Source: Eudromia elegans
Taxonomy: Eukaryota > Chordata > Aves > Tinamiformes > Tinamidae
NCBI GenBank assembly: GCA_003342815.1
Contig: PTEX01000006.1
Coordinates: 1,805,338-1,869,337 of the forward strand
Direction: 5' to 3'
Length of the DNA: 64,000 bases
In this document: positions 51,227-63,566 of the stretch, piece by piece
How the letters are laid out: every line of letters starts with the position of its first letter
Numbering within the stretch: position 1 is the stretch's first letter
Notes under the pieces: generated by a model
The model's database searches: none
What the model was told of the DNA's origin: nothing
The model's input: the letters and a program-made list of their open reading frames with translations, nothing else
Position numbers and translations under genes: made by a program

Positions 51227-53259
51227 GAGTTGTAAGATGATTGGATCTGAAATAAATTTTCAGTAGCCATATGGACTCCATGTCTTCAGTTTTCTAAGTC
51301 TGCAATTATTCCAGAATATAAAAGTAAAATAAATAGTTTTGCGAAATCAGGAAAAGGACCCGTACTTTTCCACTGAAATATGCTGCAGGAAAAAGGAACT
51401 GGTAAGATGGATGATTTAACTCATTTTTGTCAAATCACATTTATTTTTAGCATATGGTGTTGGCACATAGAAGCAGAATACCTCCAGCTACATTTTCAAG
51501 TTTACATATATTTTTTAATGTGTACACAGGATGACACTTTTCAGTGAGGCAGGTTTCTTGTAACTGCAAACCTTGATGTCAAAACCCACCATTACTTCAA
51601 CATATGTGACTTACTAACTGCAATATTTTCAAAATCTTTCCATTAATTTTAGAATCACTGCACTATCACTAATGAATAATCTTGCTTGTGCTGGTCTGCC
51701 ACGCCAGACATCCCATAGCCATTAAAGTAGATCTCAGTGCATCTGTCATCTATCTGTCATTTTCCCAGCATGGGACCTGATTCTTCACTGTAACTGCTTT
51801 AAGTTAGGAACGGTTCTTGAGTTCTCCTAACGTAGAACAGACCAACAGCATTGGGAGCATTAGAATGAACTGCAGGCAGAAAATGATTACTTCTTCTTCC
51901 AGCTACAGATTCCTTTATAATCTCTTCCTTGATGAAGGAGGTTGTGATAATCACTATCTGCAGCTATAGATAAGAAGGGAAAAGACAGATACAGTATCAG
52001 CATCTTTAAAATTCTGCTCTCCCTAGCCTTCATTCTGGGTCAACTCCCTCTGAAAATGAGTCTTCAACATGCTAATAAGTGGGAAACATTAAGCTCTCCT
52101 TTTATATAAAGGAAAAGCACCAGAAAAAAACAATTGCAATTGTTAAAATGCTAAGGGTCCTGCAGATGAATGTCAAGCAGCTCCAGATAAGGCGAACCAA
52201 CTGTGAGAAGGAAAGATCACAGGGAGAGAATAATGAAAACTATCCTTTATGTGCTGCAAAGTATTTTTTTCAATGAGTTATTTGCAGACGGAAGTGCAAA
52301 ATGATAGAATTCATTTAGGAAGAAAGAAGCTATTTTAGCCCACTGTGGATTTGTTTAAAAATTATAGGTTCTTAGTATGAAAATATGATTCACGGGCTCT
52401 TTTATCAAGCTGTGGTTTTTAGAGTGCACAGATCCCAACATGCCTATGCTTTCTCGATCCTGGAAGCGTGTCCATATTCCAAACACAGATCACACATTAC
52501 TATGACCTGAACGGCTCTCAAGTATAACAGATATTTCTACATCAGATATCAGATGGAGAGATCAGAAATGCCCGAGGACAAAAGCTCCTGGAGAGGTTTT
52601 TCTGGGATGCGGTGTTGGATCTCTCCGTGTCACGCTGGAAGCGACGCTTCGTGCTGCCCAAAGCTCCCTCTCACACGCTCCTGACCGCAGGGAAAGGGCA
52701 GCTCCACGTGCGGCAGCGCTGGCGGGGTTGGGACCAGCCGTGGCCCTGCCGGCCACAGCTGGGGTCGGGCAGCAACTACCCACATGTTGCCTGGGACCCC
52801 GAAGGACCCTGGGCCTCCGGTGGCTGCGGCCTCTGCCCGGCTCCAGCCCTCGGGACAGGGGGTGCTGAGGGGGCAGAACGGGCCCGAGCGGCAGCTCTGT
52901 CGGGGTGAGGATGATTCCACGGCCTGGGGGAAGGGGAGCGGGAAGAGGCCTCCCCGTCCCTTCGCTGTGGCTGTGCATCGGGACCCGGCCGGCTGCACTC
53001 CTCGGCACGGGACCTCCCAGGGCGCTGCCCAGCCCCTCGCCTCAAGGCGCGGCAGCCCCCGGGGCGCACGGCTCTCGCCACAAGCGGCGGGGCCACCCAG
53101 GGGCCCCTCGGAGAGCCCCGCGCGGCGCTCCCGCAGGGCAGTGCGGAGGGCAGCCGCTCGCCCGTCACGGCCACTGAGGGGGCTGCGGGCTCGGGGCGGC
53201 CGCGACGTGACGGCGGGAGGCGGGAGGTGGCAGCGCGGGGCGCCCCGAGCGCCCTCGGC

Positions 53260-53271
53260 CACAAAATGGTG
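53260..53271 (+). promoter_or_regulatory. YY1-like site in CpG island
   Basis: The motif ACAAAATGGTGC resembles the YY1 core (AAAATGGCGGC) often found near CpG-island starts. One position departs from the usual GGCGG. It lies about 450 bases ahead of the CDC42BPB ATG. The match is by eye only. Confidence 0.35.
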
Positions 53272-53434
53272 CTGGAGAGCAGGAGGAGGAGGCGCCGCGA
53301 ATCTGCCGAGGCGAACGCGCAGGCTGCCGGCCCCGCCCTGCGGCGAATCTGCTGCGCCGGCTGCGAGGAGGAAGAAGGGGCGGTGACAGCCGCGCTGCAC
53401 CTCCCCCCTCCCGCACTACGGCGCGCGGCGGGGC

Positions 53435-53439
53435 CCAAT
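53435..53439 (+). promoter_or_regulatory. CCAAT box near the promoter gap
   Basis: CCAAT is followed directly by TCTTCCTCCGG, which contains an ETS-like TTCC core. The pair sits 32 bases before the gap at 53471, a plausible place for a NF-Y/ETS-driven CpG-island promoter. A five-base match is weak alone; position is the main support. Confidence 0.35.
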
Positions 53440-53470
53440 CTTCCTCCGGGCGGCGGCGCGCGGCCCTGCC

Positions 53471-53588
53471 NNNNNNNNNNNNNNNNNNNNNNNNNNNNNN
53501 NNNNNNNNNNNNNNNNNNNNNNNNNNNNNNNNNNNNNNNNNNNNNNNNNNNNNNNNNNNNNNNNNNNNNNNNNNNNNNNNNNNNNNNN
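53471..53588. other. Assembly gap in the CDC42BPB promoter/leader
   Basis: A run of 118 N separates very GC-rich flanks. It probably marks sequence that was difficult to read through. It hides part of the promoter or 5' UTR, and any frame drawn across it is unreliable. Confidence 0.98.
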
Positions 53589-53711
53589 GGCCCATGGCCC
53601 GCCCGGGCCCGAGGCGGAGCCCGCGGAAGGAGCCGCTCGGCGCCGCGCGGGACGGGAGGCGGCGCGGCTGAAGCGCGGCCGAGCTGAGGCGAGCGCCCGC
53701 CGCCCGGCACC
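53589..53711 (+). other. CDC42BPB: Probable 5' UTR of CDC42BPB (3' part, after gap)
   Basis: This is GC-rich sequence between the gap and the start codon. It contains an in-frame TGA at 53685-53687, so translation in the CDC42BPB frame cannot begin further upstream. The 5' boundary is arbitrary because the transcription start may lie in or before the gap. Confidence 0.6.
53594..53671 (+). other. Possible upstream ORF in the CDC42BPB leader (25 codons)
   Basis: An ATG at 53594, with G at +4 but C at -3, opens a complete 25-codon arginine-rich frame that ends at TGA 53669-53671, 40 bases before the CDC42BPB ATG. Its frame differs from the main one. It matters only if transcription starts upstream of 53594. 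If so, ribosomes could terminate here and reinitiate at 53712, lowering kinase translation. There is no evidence for a functional peptide, and short open frames are common by chance in GC-rich leaders. Confidence 0.3.
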
Positions 53712-53889
53712 ATGTCGGCCAAGGTGCGGCTGAAGCGGCTGGAGCAGCTGCTGCTGGACGGGCCGCAGCGGCACGAGGCCGTGCTCAGCGTGGAGACGCT
53801 ACTCGACCTCCTGGTCGGCGTCTACGCCGAGTGCAGCCGCGACTCGCCGCTCCGCCGCGACCGATACGTCTGCGACTTCCTCGAGTGGG
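53712..53889 (+). CDS. CDC42BPB: CDC42BPB (MRCK-beta) coding exon 1, partial gene
   Basis: This exon encodes the first 59 residues of MRCK-beta plus the first base of codon 60. The product is a serine/threonine kinase of the DMPK/ROCK/MRCK group of AGC kinases. It binds active CDC42 and phosphorylates myosin-regulating targets to drive actomyosin contraction and cell migration. Seen here: the peptide starts MSAKVRLK, continues with LEQLLLDGP, then [13 protein letters not shown] and DFLEW, which I recognise as the MRCK-beta N-terminus; MRCK-alpha begins MSGEVRLR instead. In the family this segment lies just ahead of the kinase domain and contributes to dimerisation; no kinase motif is present yet. 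The start is supported by a purine at -3 (CACCATG) and an in-frame TGA at 53685-53687. The reading frame runs into a GTGAGC donor at 53890, giving a phase-1 junction. Exon 2 and everything downstream lie outside the window. The orthologue call is confident; species-specific residues were not checked. Confidence 0.95.
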
Positions 53890-53895
53890 GTGAGC
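53890..53895 (+). other. CDC42BPB: CDC42BPB intron 1 splice donor
   Basis: The sequence GGG|GTGAGC follows the tryptophan codon of DFLEW. It fits the U1 donor consensus and leaves one base (G) of the next codon on exon 1. The family continues with alanine (GCN) at this residue, which fits a phase-1 split codon. Confidence 0.9.
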
Positions 53896-54243
53896 GCCGG
53901 CACCGGGCGAGGCGGCCGCCGCGGGGAGGCCCGGGCGCCGCCGTGGGGAGGCTCCGGGCCCGGCCCCGCCGTCCCCTCCCGCTGCGGTGCCCTTGGCCGG
54001 GAAGCCGCCCGGCTTAACCCGAAGCGCCGGCTTAATCCAGCGCTCCCCGCCCCCCGGGGCTGCCGATGGTGCCGGGGAGGCTGCGGGCCCGTGGGGAAAC
54101 CGCCCCTCCTCGCAGCGCCCCTCCCGGCCGGCCCGCCCCGGAGGGCCCGGTAGCGCCAGGCGGCCTCCAGCAGCCGTCTTTGGTGGCTTCCCAGTGCTCA
54201 GCAGCCGGGCAAGGAGGAACCTCCAGCAGCGGGAAATGCAGGC

Positions 54244-54300
54244 ATATATATATATAGACACATATATATGTTAGTGTGTATATACACATACCTATATATG
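54244..54300. repeat. AT-rich dinucleotide tract at the start of intron 1
   Basis: Runs of (AT)n mixed with CACATA/TGTGTA pieces, partly self-complementary and so able to form hairpins. It starts about 60 bases after the CpG island ends. Confidence 0.85.
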
Positions 54301-57300
54301 TAATCTCCCTTGTTTATGCTTTGGATAAAAGTTTTATATCTTAGCTAAAACTGCTGGCTGCAGGTATGTGGGTGGCAAGGTCCATCTTCGGTGTGTGCCC
54401 CATTAAAGTGGGTCCCCGTTAGAGTGGTCACAGTGGCTGGCCGGTCTATTCAGCTGAGGAAGTTGTGGATGATCTTTGGTGGCTGAAGGCGCCTTCTCTG
54501 CGGGATGAGAAGTGGAGGGTGGAGTGCCAGGCCGTTGTTCATGAGTATATGGTGCCGTTTATCAGCTGTTCGCCGCCTGTACAGTTAATTGGGCTTTTAA
54601 AGATCTCTCTCAAAACAAAACAAAGGGCTTCCTAAGGGAGGGGGAGTGGCAGATTCTCTTCAGTTGATGCAAATGTGTCTTTGGTAATATGGGCTACTGC
54701 CCGAAAACGTAGGGACAGCTGGTTCTCCTTAATTTCTGTGGGGACCACCACTCTTTGTCATACACTAACAAATTAAGAGGATTCACTTCCTGGACTCTTC
54801 TATTGACGTCAGTAATGCGATTGCCAACTGAATAATTAACCACTTTATCACATCTGCCCTGAGCGGCTGCAGCCAGGGGAGGTGGGGTATTTGTTTTGTG
54901 GTGGGAGCTCGGCACATCTTCAGCAAAGTGCAGTCTGGTTTTCTACCCTTCCTCTCGGGTTGATGGCTTGAATGAGCAGCTACCAAGTGTTAAATGTGAT
55001 ATATCGGACTGTGATCGTACTTCCAGGTTCTGGAGGTGGGAGAAGGATTTGGTAGGTAGGTAGGCCTAAGAATGATACCCTTCTGTCAATACTTCTGCTG
55101 ATAGTGGTTGTGTTTTATGGATTGATCCCCATGTTGCTATCCTCTGTGTGATAGAGAGGCAGATTATCCAATTGTTTATAAAATTCCTTATTTTAATTGT
55201 ATTTATTGTGAGTATGGAAGGGTTGCTGACTTGATGAGAAGTTCAGCTAGCAGTAAAAAAACGTATACAGGTCTTATTGCAACGTGGGATTACCCTAGTG
55301 TAACAAAGTGCCTATTCAATAAATGATTGAAATGTATGTGAGCTACCATCTGGTGCTGTGGAGTAGGGATAAAAGTTTGTAATCCAGACCCTTGGTGGTA
55401 AGGGGATGGGCCTAATATCTATGTTCCATCAGCAAGGAATCCCCTTAAAGCACTTGAAGGTGATAGGGTGTTCCAAGCTGTTAAAAACAAATAAATGCCA
55501 ACAACAAGACACCTTTTATCTGTGTTCTAATGCCCTCACAGTGTGGTTCCACTGACAAGGAACTGGTTTCTGCCTCCAGCTAATAAGGAAAATACCATGC
55601 CAAACATGCTAATCTCCCTCATGTCAAAATATGCAGACTTAATTACATTCTGTTTTTCTGTTAAAATCTAGGATTGATATGCACAGGTTTTGTGTCCTGC
55701 TATGTACCTGTGATGGCATAAGATTGTGATTAGCTATTTGGGCAGCACTTTGAAGATGAGTATTTTGCTTTGTCAACTGGAGTCCAGGAATTTCATTCTG
55801 ACAAAATTGGGATTTATCACTGACAGTGGAAATAAGCTGCATATTGAAGTTAAATTAAGCCAAGTTATTTATTTAGCTTTTCTTTACTATTCTGGTTTTG
55901 CAATTGGTATAAGATGTTACTCACCTCAAATGCATAATGGTGCCCTCAAAATGCCTAAGCATTGCTAAGGTTGCTTGCATTCTTAGCTGGCAAGAGAAGG
56001 TGGCATTCAGACATGAGGCAGAGTTTTTATCCTGTTTGTTGGGATGGAAAAGAGATGTTGAGTTGTGGGTTTTCCATCTCTTCCAAACCTACACACTAGT
56101 GCTTATATTCTGGAGAGGGGAGTCAAGGAACGGAAAATAAAATCCTGCATTTATCCTGTGAGAATTAGGAGAGCTTCTCTGACTTGCAGAACCTCTGAAG
56201 AAACTTTGTGGTTCAATGGCAGAGATGGGTGATCCCAAGCACTCTATCTCAAAGCTTCGATGCTGTATATCTACTGCTGCTTCCTGGTGCTCCTGCCACA
56301 GGCTTATTTCTTCCAAGCCCTCTTCCTACCCTGGCTGCAGAAGAGAGCCGGGTGTGGCCGTTTTCCTGGAGGCAGCTGTCACTGCCATCTCCTTAGAAAT
56401 GTGAGAATCTGGCATTTAACCTTGGCAGTTGTGGCTTTCCCATGGCGAATGGAGCTCTCAGATGTACTGTGATCAAAGTATAATAAATCTTTTTTAATCC
56501 AAACTGTCTTTGGAGAAGGGTTAGTTGAACAACAAAAGTTCAAAAGTCCTTTTCCAGATTACTTTTATTTGTAATCTCCGTTGAATAATGTCTCATCCAA
56601 CTGACTATCATTCTGTTGTCTATATAGTAGATATTGAAATAATGCTCATTATTTTTAGTGGAAATTGAGTCCATGTCTGTTGCATAGCAGACTTGAGTGT
56701 AACCCTGACTGTACATCTTCAGGAAGAGTTTGCCAAGTCTGTGCAGTGTGTTTTTTAAACTGTTGTTATATGTGCTGCTCCTAGATTGAGAAATAGAAAG
56801 AAGAATCTTAACAGTCCTGTTTATTCTGCTTCTACTCTCTTTCTGTGAACTGTTGGGACTACCTAGCCCTTCTGGTCTACCAGGACTTCTGTTAAGCACT
56901 ATACATGGCAGTGCTTTCCTTATCCACAACTGACCCAGGCTGCTAATAAATACTGCAGAAAGCTATCTTGCTATTCTGCAAAAGACAAGCCCCGAGGAGA
57001 GTACGTGTCCTTTGGAAGTACTGGATGGTTTGCGCTATCACACCGGTGCTGGGATGCTGCAGAGTGCTGTGGTCCATGCGCTGGAGAGACTCCACGTAAA
57101 AGGCTTCCTGCAGTAGGAGTCTGCTTGCCCTTGTTCCACATGATGAGGACAGAACTACAAAAATGGTAGAGCAACACGGCTACAACGCATATATTGCCTC
57201 TCCTTTGGCTTTTAGATATGGTGTTCTTCATGTAGTGCCTTGTTCAGTCATGCCAAATGATTGTAATCTTGTGTTATCCAGTGCCAGATATGCTGGAGCC

Positions 57301-60300
57301 CGAGAACAGCAAGGTGCTCGCAGGGCTGCCAGCCCCATCTGCAAGCACGCCTGACATCACCTTGTTCTGTGGGAGCTCTTTGCTGCCTCTAGCTTGTACT
57401 TAGTGCCCTTTTCTTCTAGTCATTGGAGACCAGCACGACTGGCTGCTCCGTTTTTGAACAGCTACTTGCACAGTTTGTAGCTGGTATGGGAGGATGTTCA
57501 GAGAAGAGTCTGACCAGAACGGGCTTTTATTGGTGTTCAAAAATACTCATAGATGCTGTTGTTTCAGCTTTTGTTTCCTCTGACCCTGTTTTGCAGTGCT
57601 AGCCTGTTGCAGAGGGCAAGATGGCACATGTTTCCACGTTGCAGTTTCAGTGCTGTCTCAGTCTTGGGCTGTGTGATGGTTAGTCTTCTCCATAAGAACA
57701 CCTCCAAACCAATTTCAGAATAGTTTGGACAGGTCTGAAATGCAGTGTTTTCTTCTTCCTTGTAGTGTTTTTCCCTTGTTCAGGTTACTTCTGTGGACTG
57801 TTCCACCCAATAAAAAGGCATTCAAACAGATTGCTCACAACTTTTCTTATGCTTTCTCAGTTTGTGCAAGGAGGCTGACTGGCTCAGTTTATTGAGAGAA
57901 GAACTTATTTTTAGAGGGCTGAAGGTCTGGGGATAAGGAAGAAGACTGCCAGTGAAGGGCATGGGTAGGTCAACAGGGCACTCACTGCCAAGCTCTTGGA
58001 GATAGCAGGGCCTGATAGGCAGGCAGTGGCTGCTGTTGTAGTAGCAGAGTGTATTCCTACTCTGAGCTAGAGGAGAGTGCAGAGCACTCACAGCGACCTC
58101 TCAGGCTGCCACGTTTGGGACTCTACCTGTTATACTTGACACTGGAGTACAGATGGGCAGGTCTTGCACAGAAGGTTCGTGAGATAAGCTGCGGCTGTGA
58201 TGCCTCAGTGCAGTAAATCAGGAATCCGTAGCTTTGGATTACTGTAAGGATTGGTACTTAAGGTGTTGGATCCTACTGTTGGGAAGTTCAAAAATAGGAC
58301 TGTAAGCTTTGTAAGTAGTCGGTCTTCCCCCAAACCTGCATTCTCCTCCCTCTGCCTCTCCTTAAAGAGGTACCTTAAACTTTCAGATGAAAGCACTAGA
58401 GTCTTGCAGAGTGGTCATTCCATCAGAAGAATTTGGAGCCTCCATTCTCTCTATCTGAAATAGTTACATTCAGAAAAGCAGTGCTGAGTGGAGGTGTGTC
58501 TGAGAATGGGTCTTCCCAGCTCGGCATTAGAGCATCTTCAAAACCGCCTATAAAGGCGACCACAGATGCTGATGTACCATAAAAACCTATAGATAAGGGT
58601 GAAAACATGCTGTATGACTGAGCGTAAAGAAGACAAATAATTTAAAACTACTTTTGAGATGAATGTAACGGTGACAGACCTTGAAGGCTGCTTGTGAGAC
58701 TTTTTTGTTATTTCTATTTTTTTCCTATGGTACTTTTCTTGGGTTACACCAGGAAAAGTGATGCTTGATAACACCTTATCTCTTAACTTTGTAGTTTGTT
58801 AATTTTTAAATTCCTCTCTTTGTCCCTTTACAAACTCCTCCTCCCCCTGCAGAAATATTCTTAGAAAGCCAGGAAACATCCCCATCCTCTGCTAGCCTGT
58901 CTAATATCCTTCCCTCTCTGTGCAGACAAATGCTGTGCGGTGGGTGATAAGCCTGTTGGGCATGAGAAGGAGGGAGCTTGGTTAGGTAATGAAGACAGTT
59001 GATAAACAAGTAGCTGAATGTCAGCCTGGGTTCCTTATTCTGCTGTCTTCTATGTACTTTGTCAGTCACAAACTGCCTTATTAACTTTAGTAGAGTTGTA
59101 GTCAGGGTTAGAGATCTGATGGCTTGAGGTTCAGCGTTGTTGCTCTGTGTATGATGGACCCTTTGTAGGATCTGTTCTAACCTCTTATTTTAAGAATGAG
59201 GCAATATATTTTGATACAAGTTTTACTGTAGTGTTTTATTTTGCAAAGCATTTGCAAAGCCTTGCATGCCAAAATGATGCTTTGACAGTGTGAAGGGAAC
59301 ATGGTTTGGGGGATGAGATATACATTGGCATATGCTGTTAAAATGATGGCCGCCTTAGACATAGCTTGTCACTTGTCCTATGGGAGGAATTCAGCATCAC
59401 TTTTCTTTTCCTGTAGGCAGAGTTGCTAATAAATAGCAACTGTTTTTATAGAGCACTGGAGGAATTGTGTGGTTGCATTAAAGGCCGTGACTTGTATCTT
59501 TCTATTTAGACTTCATATATGAAAAGTGAGAAAGCAAAGAAGTAATTGGTAAATTTGTCTTCGCAAGGACGAATCTGTGCTAATAGTCTCTTGTTTGTGA
59601 CACAGGATCATGTGCAAAAGACATCATACCAGACAACAAGCATTCCATAAATCTAACATTCTTCTGACTTGTTTCTTAGAAATGTAAATGATTTTAATGT
59701 TTTTGCATAGGTGATACTACTATCAGTTGAATTTTTTTCAAGGAAATACTACTTTTATGTCATTTAAACTCCTGTGGTTGGCTCCAGTTATGCATTTTCA
59801 CTGGAGCGAAGTTGTCTGGAGGCTGCTTTAGTCAGCAGATTCAGGGCAATGAACTATTTTTTTTTTATCAGCTGAAGTTGAACTAACCTTTTCTTGCAAA
59901 TAATTTATATGTGGGAGTGAGTCAGTTCTTATACACCTACTAAAAACAAATGATTTTAACTGTGAGTCAGAACTGAAAAGACTTGTTTCATTAGGTTATT
60001 TCTATAGCAGGCTAATTTTGCTCTATGATTATATACTGATGTATTGCTTTTTTAGAAATGTCGGTCTATTGCTGAGGTTATTTGGGGCTGTTAAATTACT
60101 TAATTTTTACAAGTTTGAAGAATCTTAAGTCTTCTATAATTTTAAGTTGTTCATGCTAGCTGTTCTGAGGAGTATTAGAAAGAAAAGAATTGTAATGCTT
60201 GCCTGTACAATCATATATTGGAGCCCTTAACAGAATATAGTGCCTAGGATTAAGAATCATTTTCCTATGTTTTGATTTACTCACGTCTGAGAAGATGAAC

Positions 60301-61942
60301 AGGATGATGGATCACAAGCAAATCTGTTTGGAAAAGTGGGGAAAGGGCTTGTTACTAGATAGGTGCCTTTGATAATGCTTTAAATGAGTGAGATTGCTTT
60401 TCTGAGTCTTTTGCAAGTCATACTAGGGAATTTCAATTTAGTCTTAATATAGCTACTGTATAGCTTATATCATGTTTGTTAATGTATCCGACTGAAGCTC
60501 TGATATTAATATTTCTTTTAAAGTGCATTTGTCTTGTTCAATATGAACTGTTTTTTTAAGAAATTTTTCTCATGCTAAAATATTCCACTCTATTTTCCAT
60601 CAACATGCAGATTGTTAGAATGCAACCTCTCATTTCTAATGACCTCCGATCCCTATAATGAGTATAGCTCTCTCCAGTGTGCAACTGCATGCTGGCTTCT
60701 GAAGCCCTGATTTTACGTAGACCTGGGTAATCATAGCCCTGTAGAAACACTTACGGAGTATTCAGATTTGGTATGCGCATCCCTCACTGTCAGCCAGGCT
60801 CTTAGATGTCCTGGAGTGCCTGAGATCTTAATTTCTGTCATTCGTGTCATCAGGGTCTTAACATTGAAACCGGTGATTATTTAACTGTGGTCTACAGCTT
60901 CAAATGTCACTGGTACCTCTGGATGCCCAGCTCAAGGCTTCTGTAGAGCAGTAAGTCTGAGCTTTGGAAAGTGCTGATCGTACCAAATACCGAATCCTTA
61001 AAAATGTATGGAGTTTATTAATCAGGTACATATTAATGAAAGCTGAGATCTAGTTCTTAATCTGCTTAACTGCAATACCATTGAGTGCTGACTATGTATA
61101 TAGCTGCTTGTCCCGGCAAGGCTAACAGAAATAAACTACACAGATTCATGGTAAACCAAATCCTTTGCTTTTCCCAGATACTTTTTACAATGCATAATTT
61201 TTCTCTGCCATAAAAAACAAATATTCACAAAGCTACTATCCATATTTATTTGTAACATATTTTTGTCAATTTAATGAAATTTGCATATTAGTGATTTTTA
61301 AAAAAAATACAAAGTTCTACTTGGGCTTTGAATTCAACTTGAACCTAGATTAGATCAGTTTAGTCTTCATCAGAAAAATCAGTCCAAGATAAAGTAATAA
61401 CCAGATTTAAACTCATAAATGTATACTCAGTTGAATGCATTAGTTTAGGTCAGACTTAAAGCAGAGTTGCAGCTATTCTAGCAATACTGTGCTTTTATTG
61501 GGACTGTTTGTGGTGTTCATGGGACATGATTTTTTTTTATTTTATTTATTATAGAAGTTTTAACTTTGCTTAATATGTCATCTGATGTGCTAGTGTGTTC
61601 TTGTGGTGGTTTATGGTTCCTCTGCTAGTAGTCTAGGAAGTAAACTGTATGCCTTGCCTTGATAGATGGGATTTAAGGAACAACTTTTGTGTTGCTAGGA
61701 ATTCTCTGAATGTGCATAAAAATTGTTTGTGCTTTAATTTGGTTCAAAAGCTTTGATTAAAAATATGGCATGGCAAGCACACTGGTAGTAGAGGAAGATG
61801 GTAGAGTGGTTCTTTACAGCACTTTCCTCCTGTCCTTTCCATCCACGTCATTCCTCTGTGCACATCTGTCTAGTGGAGCTTCCTATGTGCCCCTCTGGAG
61901 ACTGAGGGGGAAGAAAACAACACATAATCTCTCCCCTCCAAA

Positions 61943-61963
61943 TTTTTTTTTTTTTTTTTTTTT
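61943..61963. repeat. Poly-T tract (21 T)
   Basis: Twenty-one T within intron 1, followed shortly by a small duplication of TGGATTCTTTTTC at 61986-61998 and 62005-62017 (period 19). Confidence 0.95.
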
Positions 61964-63566
61964 AGTGCAGTGTGGTAAGGCCAGCTGGATTCTTTTTCCC
62001 CCAGTGGATTCTTTTTCTGTATGTGATGGCCATATTCTCCTGGTAGTGCTAAGAGATGAACATAGTGTATATGTTCTGCAGATTTTTGCCATATGGCTCA
62101 TAAGCTTAAAAATAAGGCAAGAATAGTTAAATATTTTTCCCCCTAATCTGCTTTCTAGTTGTATCATCTCGTTTTTCTCCAGCCTAGATTTGCATAATGG
62201 AGGACTTTGGCTTCTGACTATTCTTGAAGCATCAGACCCAAAGATGAATACAGTATGCATTTTTCATAAGAATAAGCACATTTGGGTAGCATGTTTGTAC
62301 TGAAAATCTTAAATGAAGGAATTACATATCTGTTACGTAGTCTGTGATCATCTGATCCATGTCCATGGGTGAAAATTGAATGCAACTTCCAAATTGTGTC
62401 TCTCTGTTTGTATGCTGTCTGTGACAAGAGTGGATTATTACTGCATGCTGGCAGTGCTTCCTTTTGCCCCAGGACCCTCAAGTTACTTGCCCAAAAATGA
62501 AAAATATTTTTACACTTGCAGACTTTATTATCTTTCCCTTATTACAGGGGAGGGGGGAAGGAGGGAGAGAAGCAGCTATTTACACGTGTAAGTGACTAAA
62601 TATGATCTGAAATTCATGGATAACTGGTAGTTTGTAACAGAGATGTTAAGATGTAAATGCAGGGAGAAGTCTGGAGTTCGTGGTATGCTTTATGCCTTGC
62701 ATAGCTAGCATGGTATTTTTCCTAAGTTCAAATAGTTCATCTTCACAAACAGATTTTCTGATAACTTGCTGATGACTTATCCTGTTTGTCACAGGGGAGA
62801 AATAACAAAACTTCTAGGCTGGATTTAACTACTTGTAGTAAAGTGTCCTAGTCATGTAACATGGTATCGCTACGTAAGGAGATTTAACTGCTTTTATTTT
62901 CTTTTGTCAACATCAAGAAATTAATTGAATAATTGTTTTTCTAGCCATTTAATACTTAATTTTGGAATAATTACGGTATCAAAGACCATGGGACTTTGGT
63001 TTCTTTCCTTTTTTTTTGCTTCCTTTCAGCTGGCCAGGTACTTAGGAGTATGCAGCTGGGCTACCTAAGTGCAAACTGTATGAGACTTGCAGACTGGCTT
63101 TACCTTGCCCTTGGAAGTATTTATTGGCTATTAGGGCAGTTGAGCTGTGGTTAGTGTTCTGCATTTGCTCCCAAGGGCTGGTAGGATTACTGGATTAGAT
63201 GTAGTGCAAGGCCAACATGGTCGTCCTGGTCAGGCTTGACCAACCAGGTCTAAATCTGTGTCTGAAAATAAACAGTTCTTATGCATCCTGAAGTTGTTTG
63301 CACCTGAGGTGGATTATAGATACGAAAAGCCTGACATTTTAAGAGAAGACTTTTCACTTTAAAAAAATTCAGTAATAGAGAGTGTCATACAGTTCTTAAT
63401 GATTTATCTGGCAGTAATTAACTTCAAAGGTGAAGGTCAGTATGTTTGAGTGACTCAAAGCAGGAGTAGAGGTGCCTGGTTGAATTAGAGTTTCTTGTGT
63501 TCTAGGATAAATTCTTACTGTTCTTGGAGGTAGTATTAAATGATGTAAAGGTTTTGCTTAATGACT

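Larger units (their letters stand above)
43620..52590. other. Non-coding DNA upstream of CDC42BPB
   Basis: Unique sequence with poly-A runs (49229, 51202), an (ATT)9 microsatellite (49944) and a perfect 40-base duplication (50901). The GATA cluster at about 46.7 kb is listed separately. The frame at 47021-47542 (173 codons, plus) lies in locally GC-rich DNA and shows no known domain. No exons of EXOC3L4 or TNFAIP2, the human neighbours on this side, were recognised. Confidence 0.55.
52600..54180 (+). promoter_or_regulatory. CDC42BPB: CpG-island promoter of CDC42BPB
   Basis: A sharp change occurs near 52600 from AT-rich DNA to dense CpG and GC-box-like sequence, which continues through exon 1 and ends near 54180, where AT-rich intron begins. 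No TATA box sits at a plausible distance from the start codon, so dispersed CpG-island initiation is the likely mode. An assembly gap at 53471-53588 removes part of the core promoter or leader, so the transcription start cannot be placed. Islands of this kind are often bidirectional; long antisense open frames here (for example 52776-53774) are expected from GC-rich composition alone and are not evidence of an antisense gene. Confidence 0.88.

Noticed and set aside
53227-53733. Plus-strand frame across the promoter gap overlapping the CDC42BPB start
   Set aside because: Its continuity depends on 118 N of uncertain length, and the frame differs from the gene. Only the short ORF after the gap can be assessed.
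52776-53774. Long minus-strand frames over the CDC42BPB CpG island (also 52630-53400)
   Set aside because: Stop-poor only because of GC content; they cross the N gap, run antisense to a confirmed exon and show no domain.
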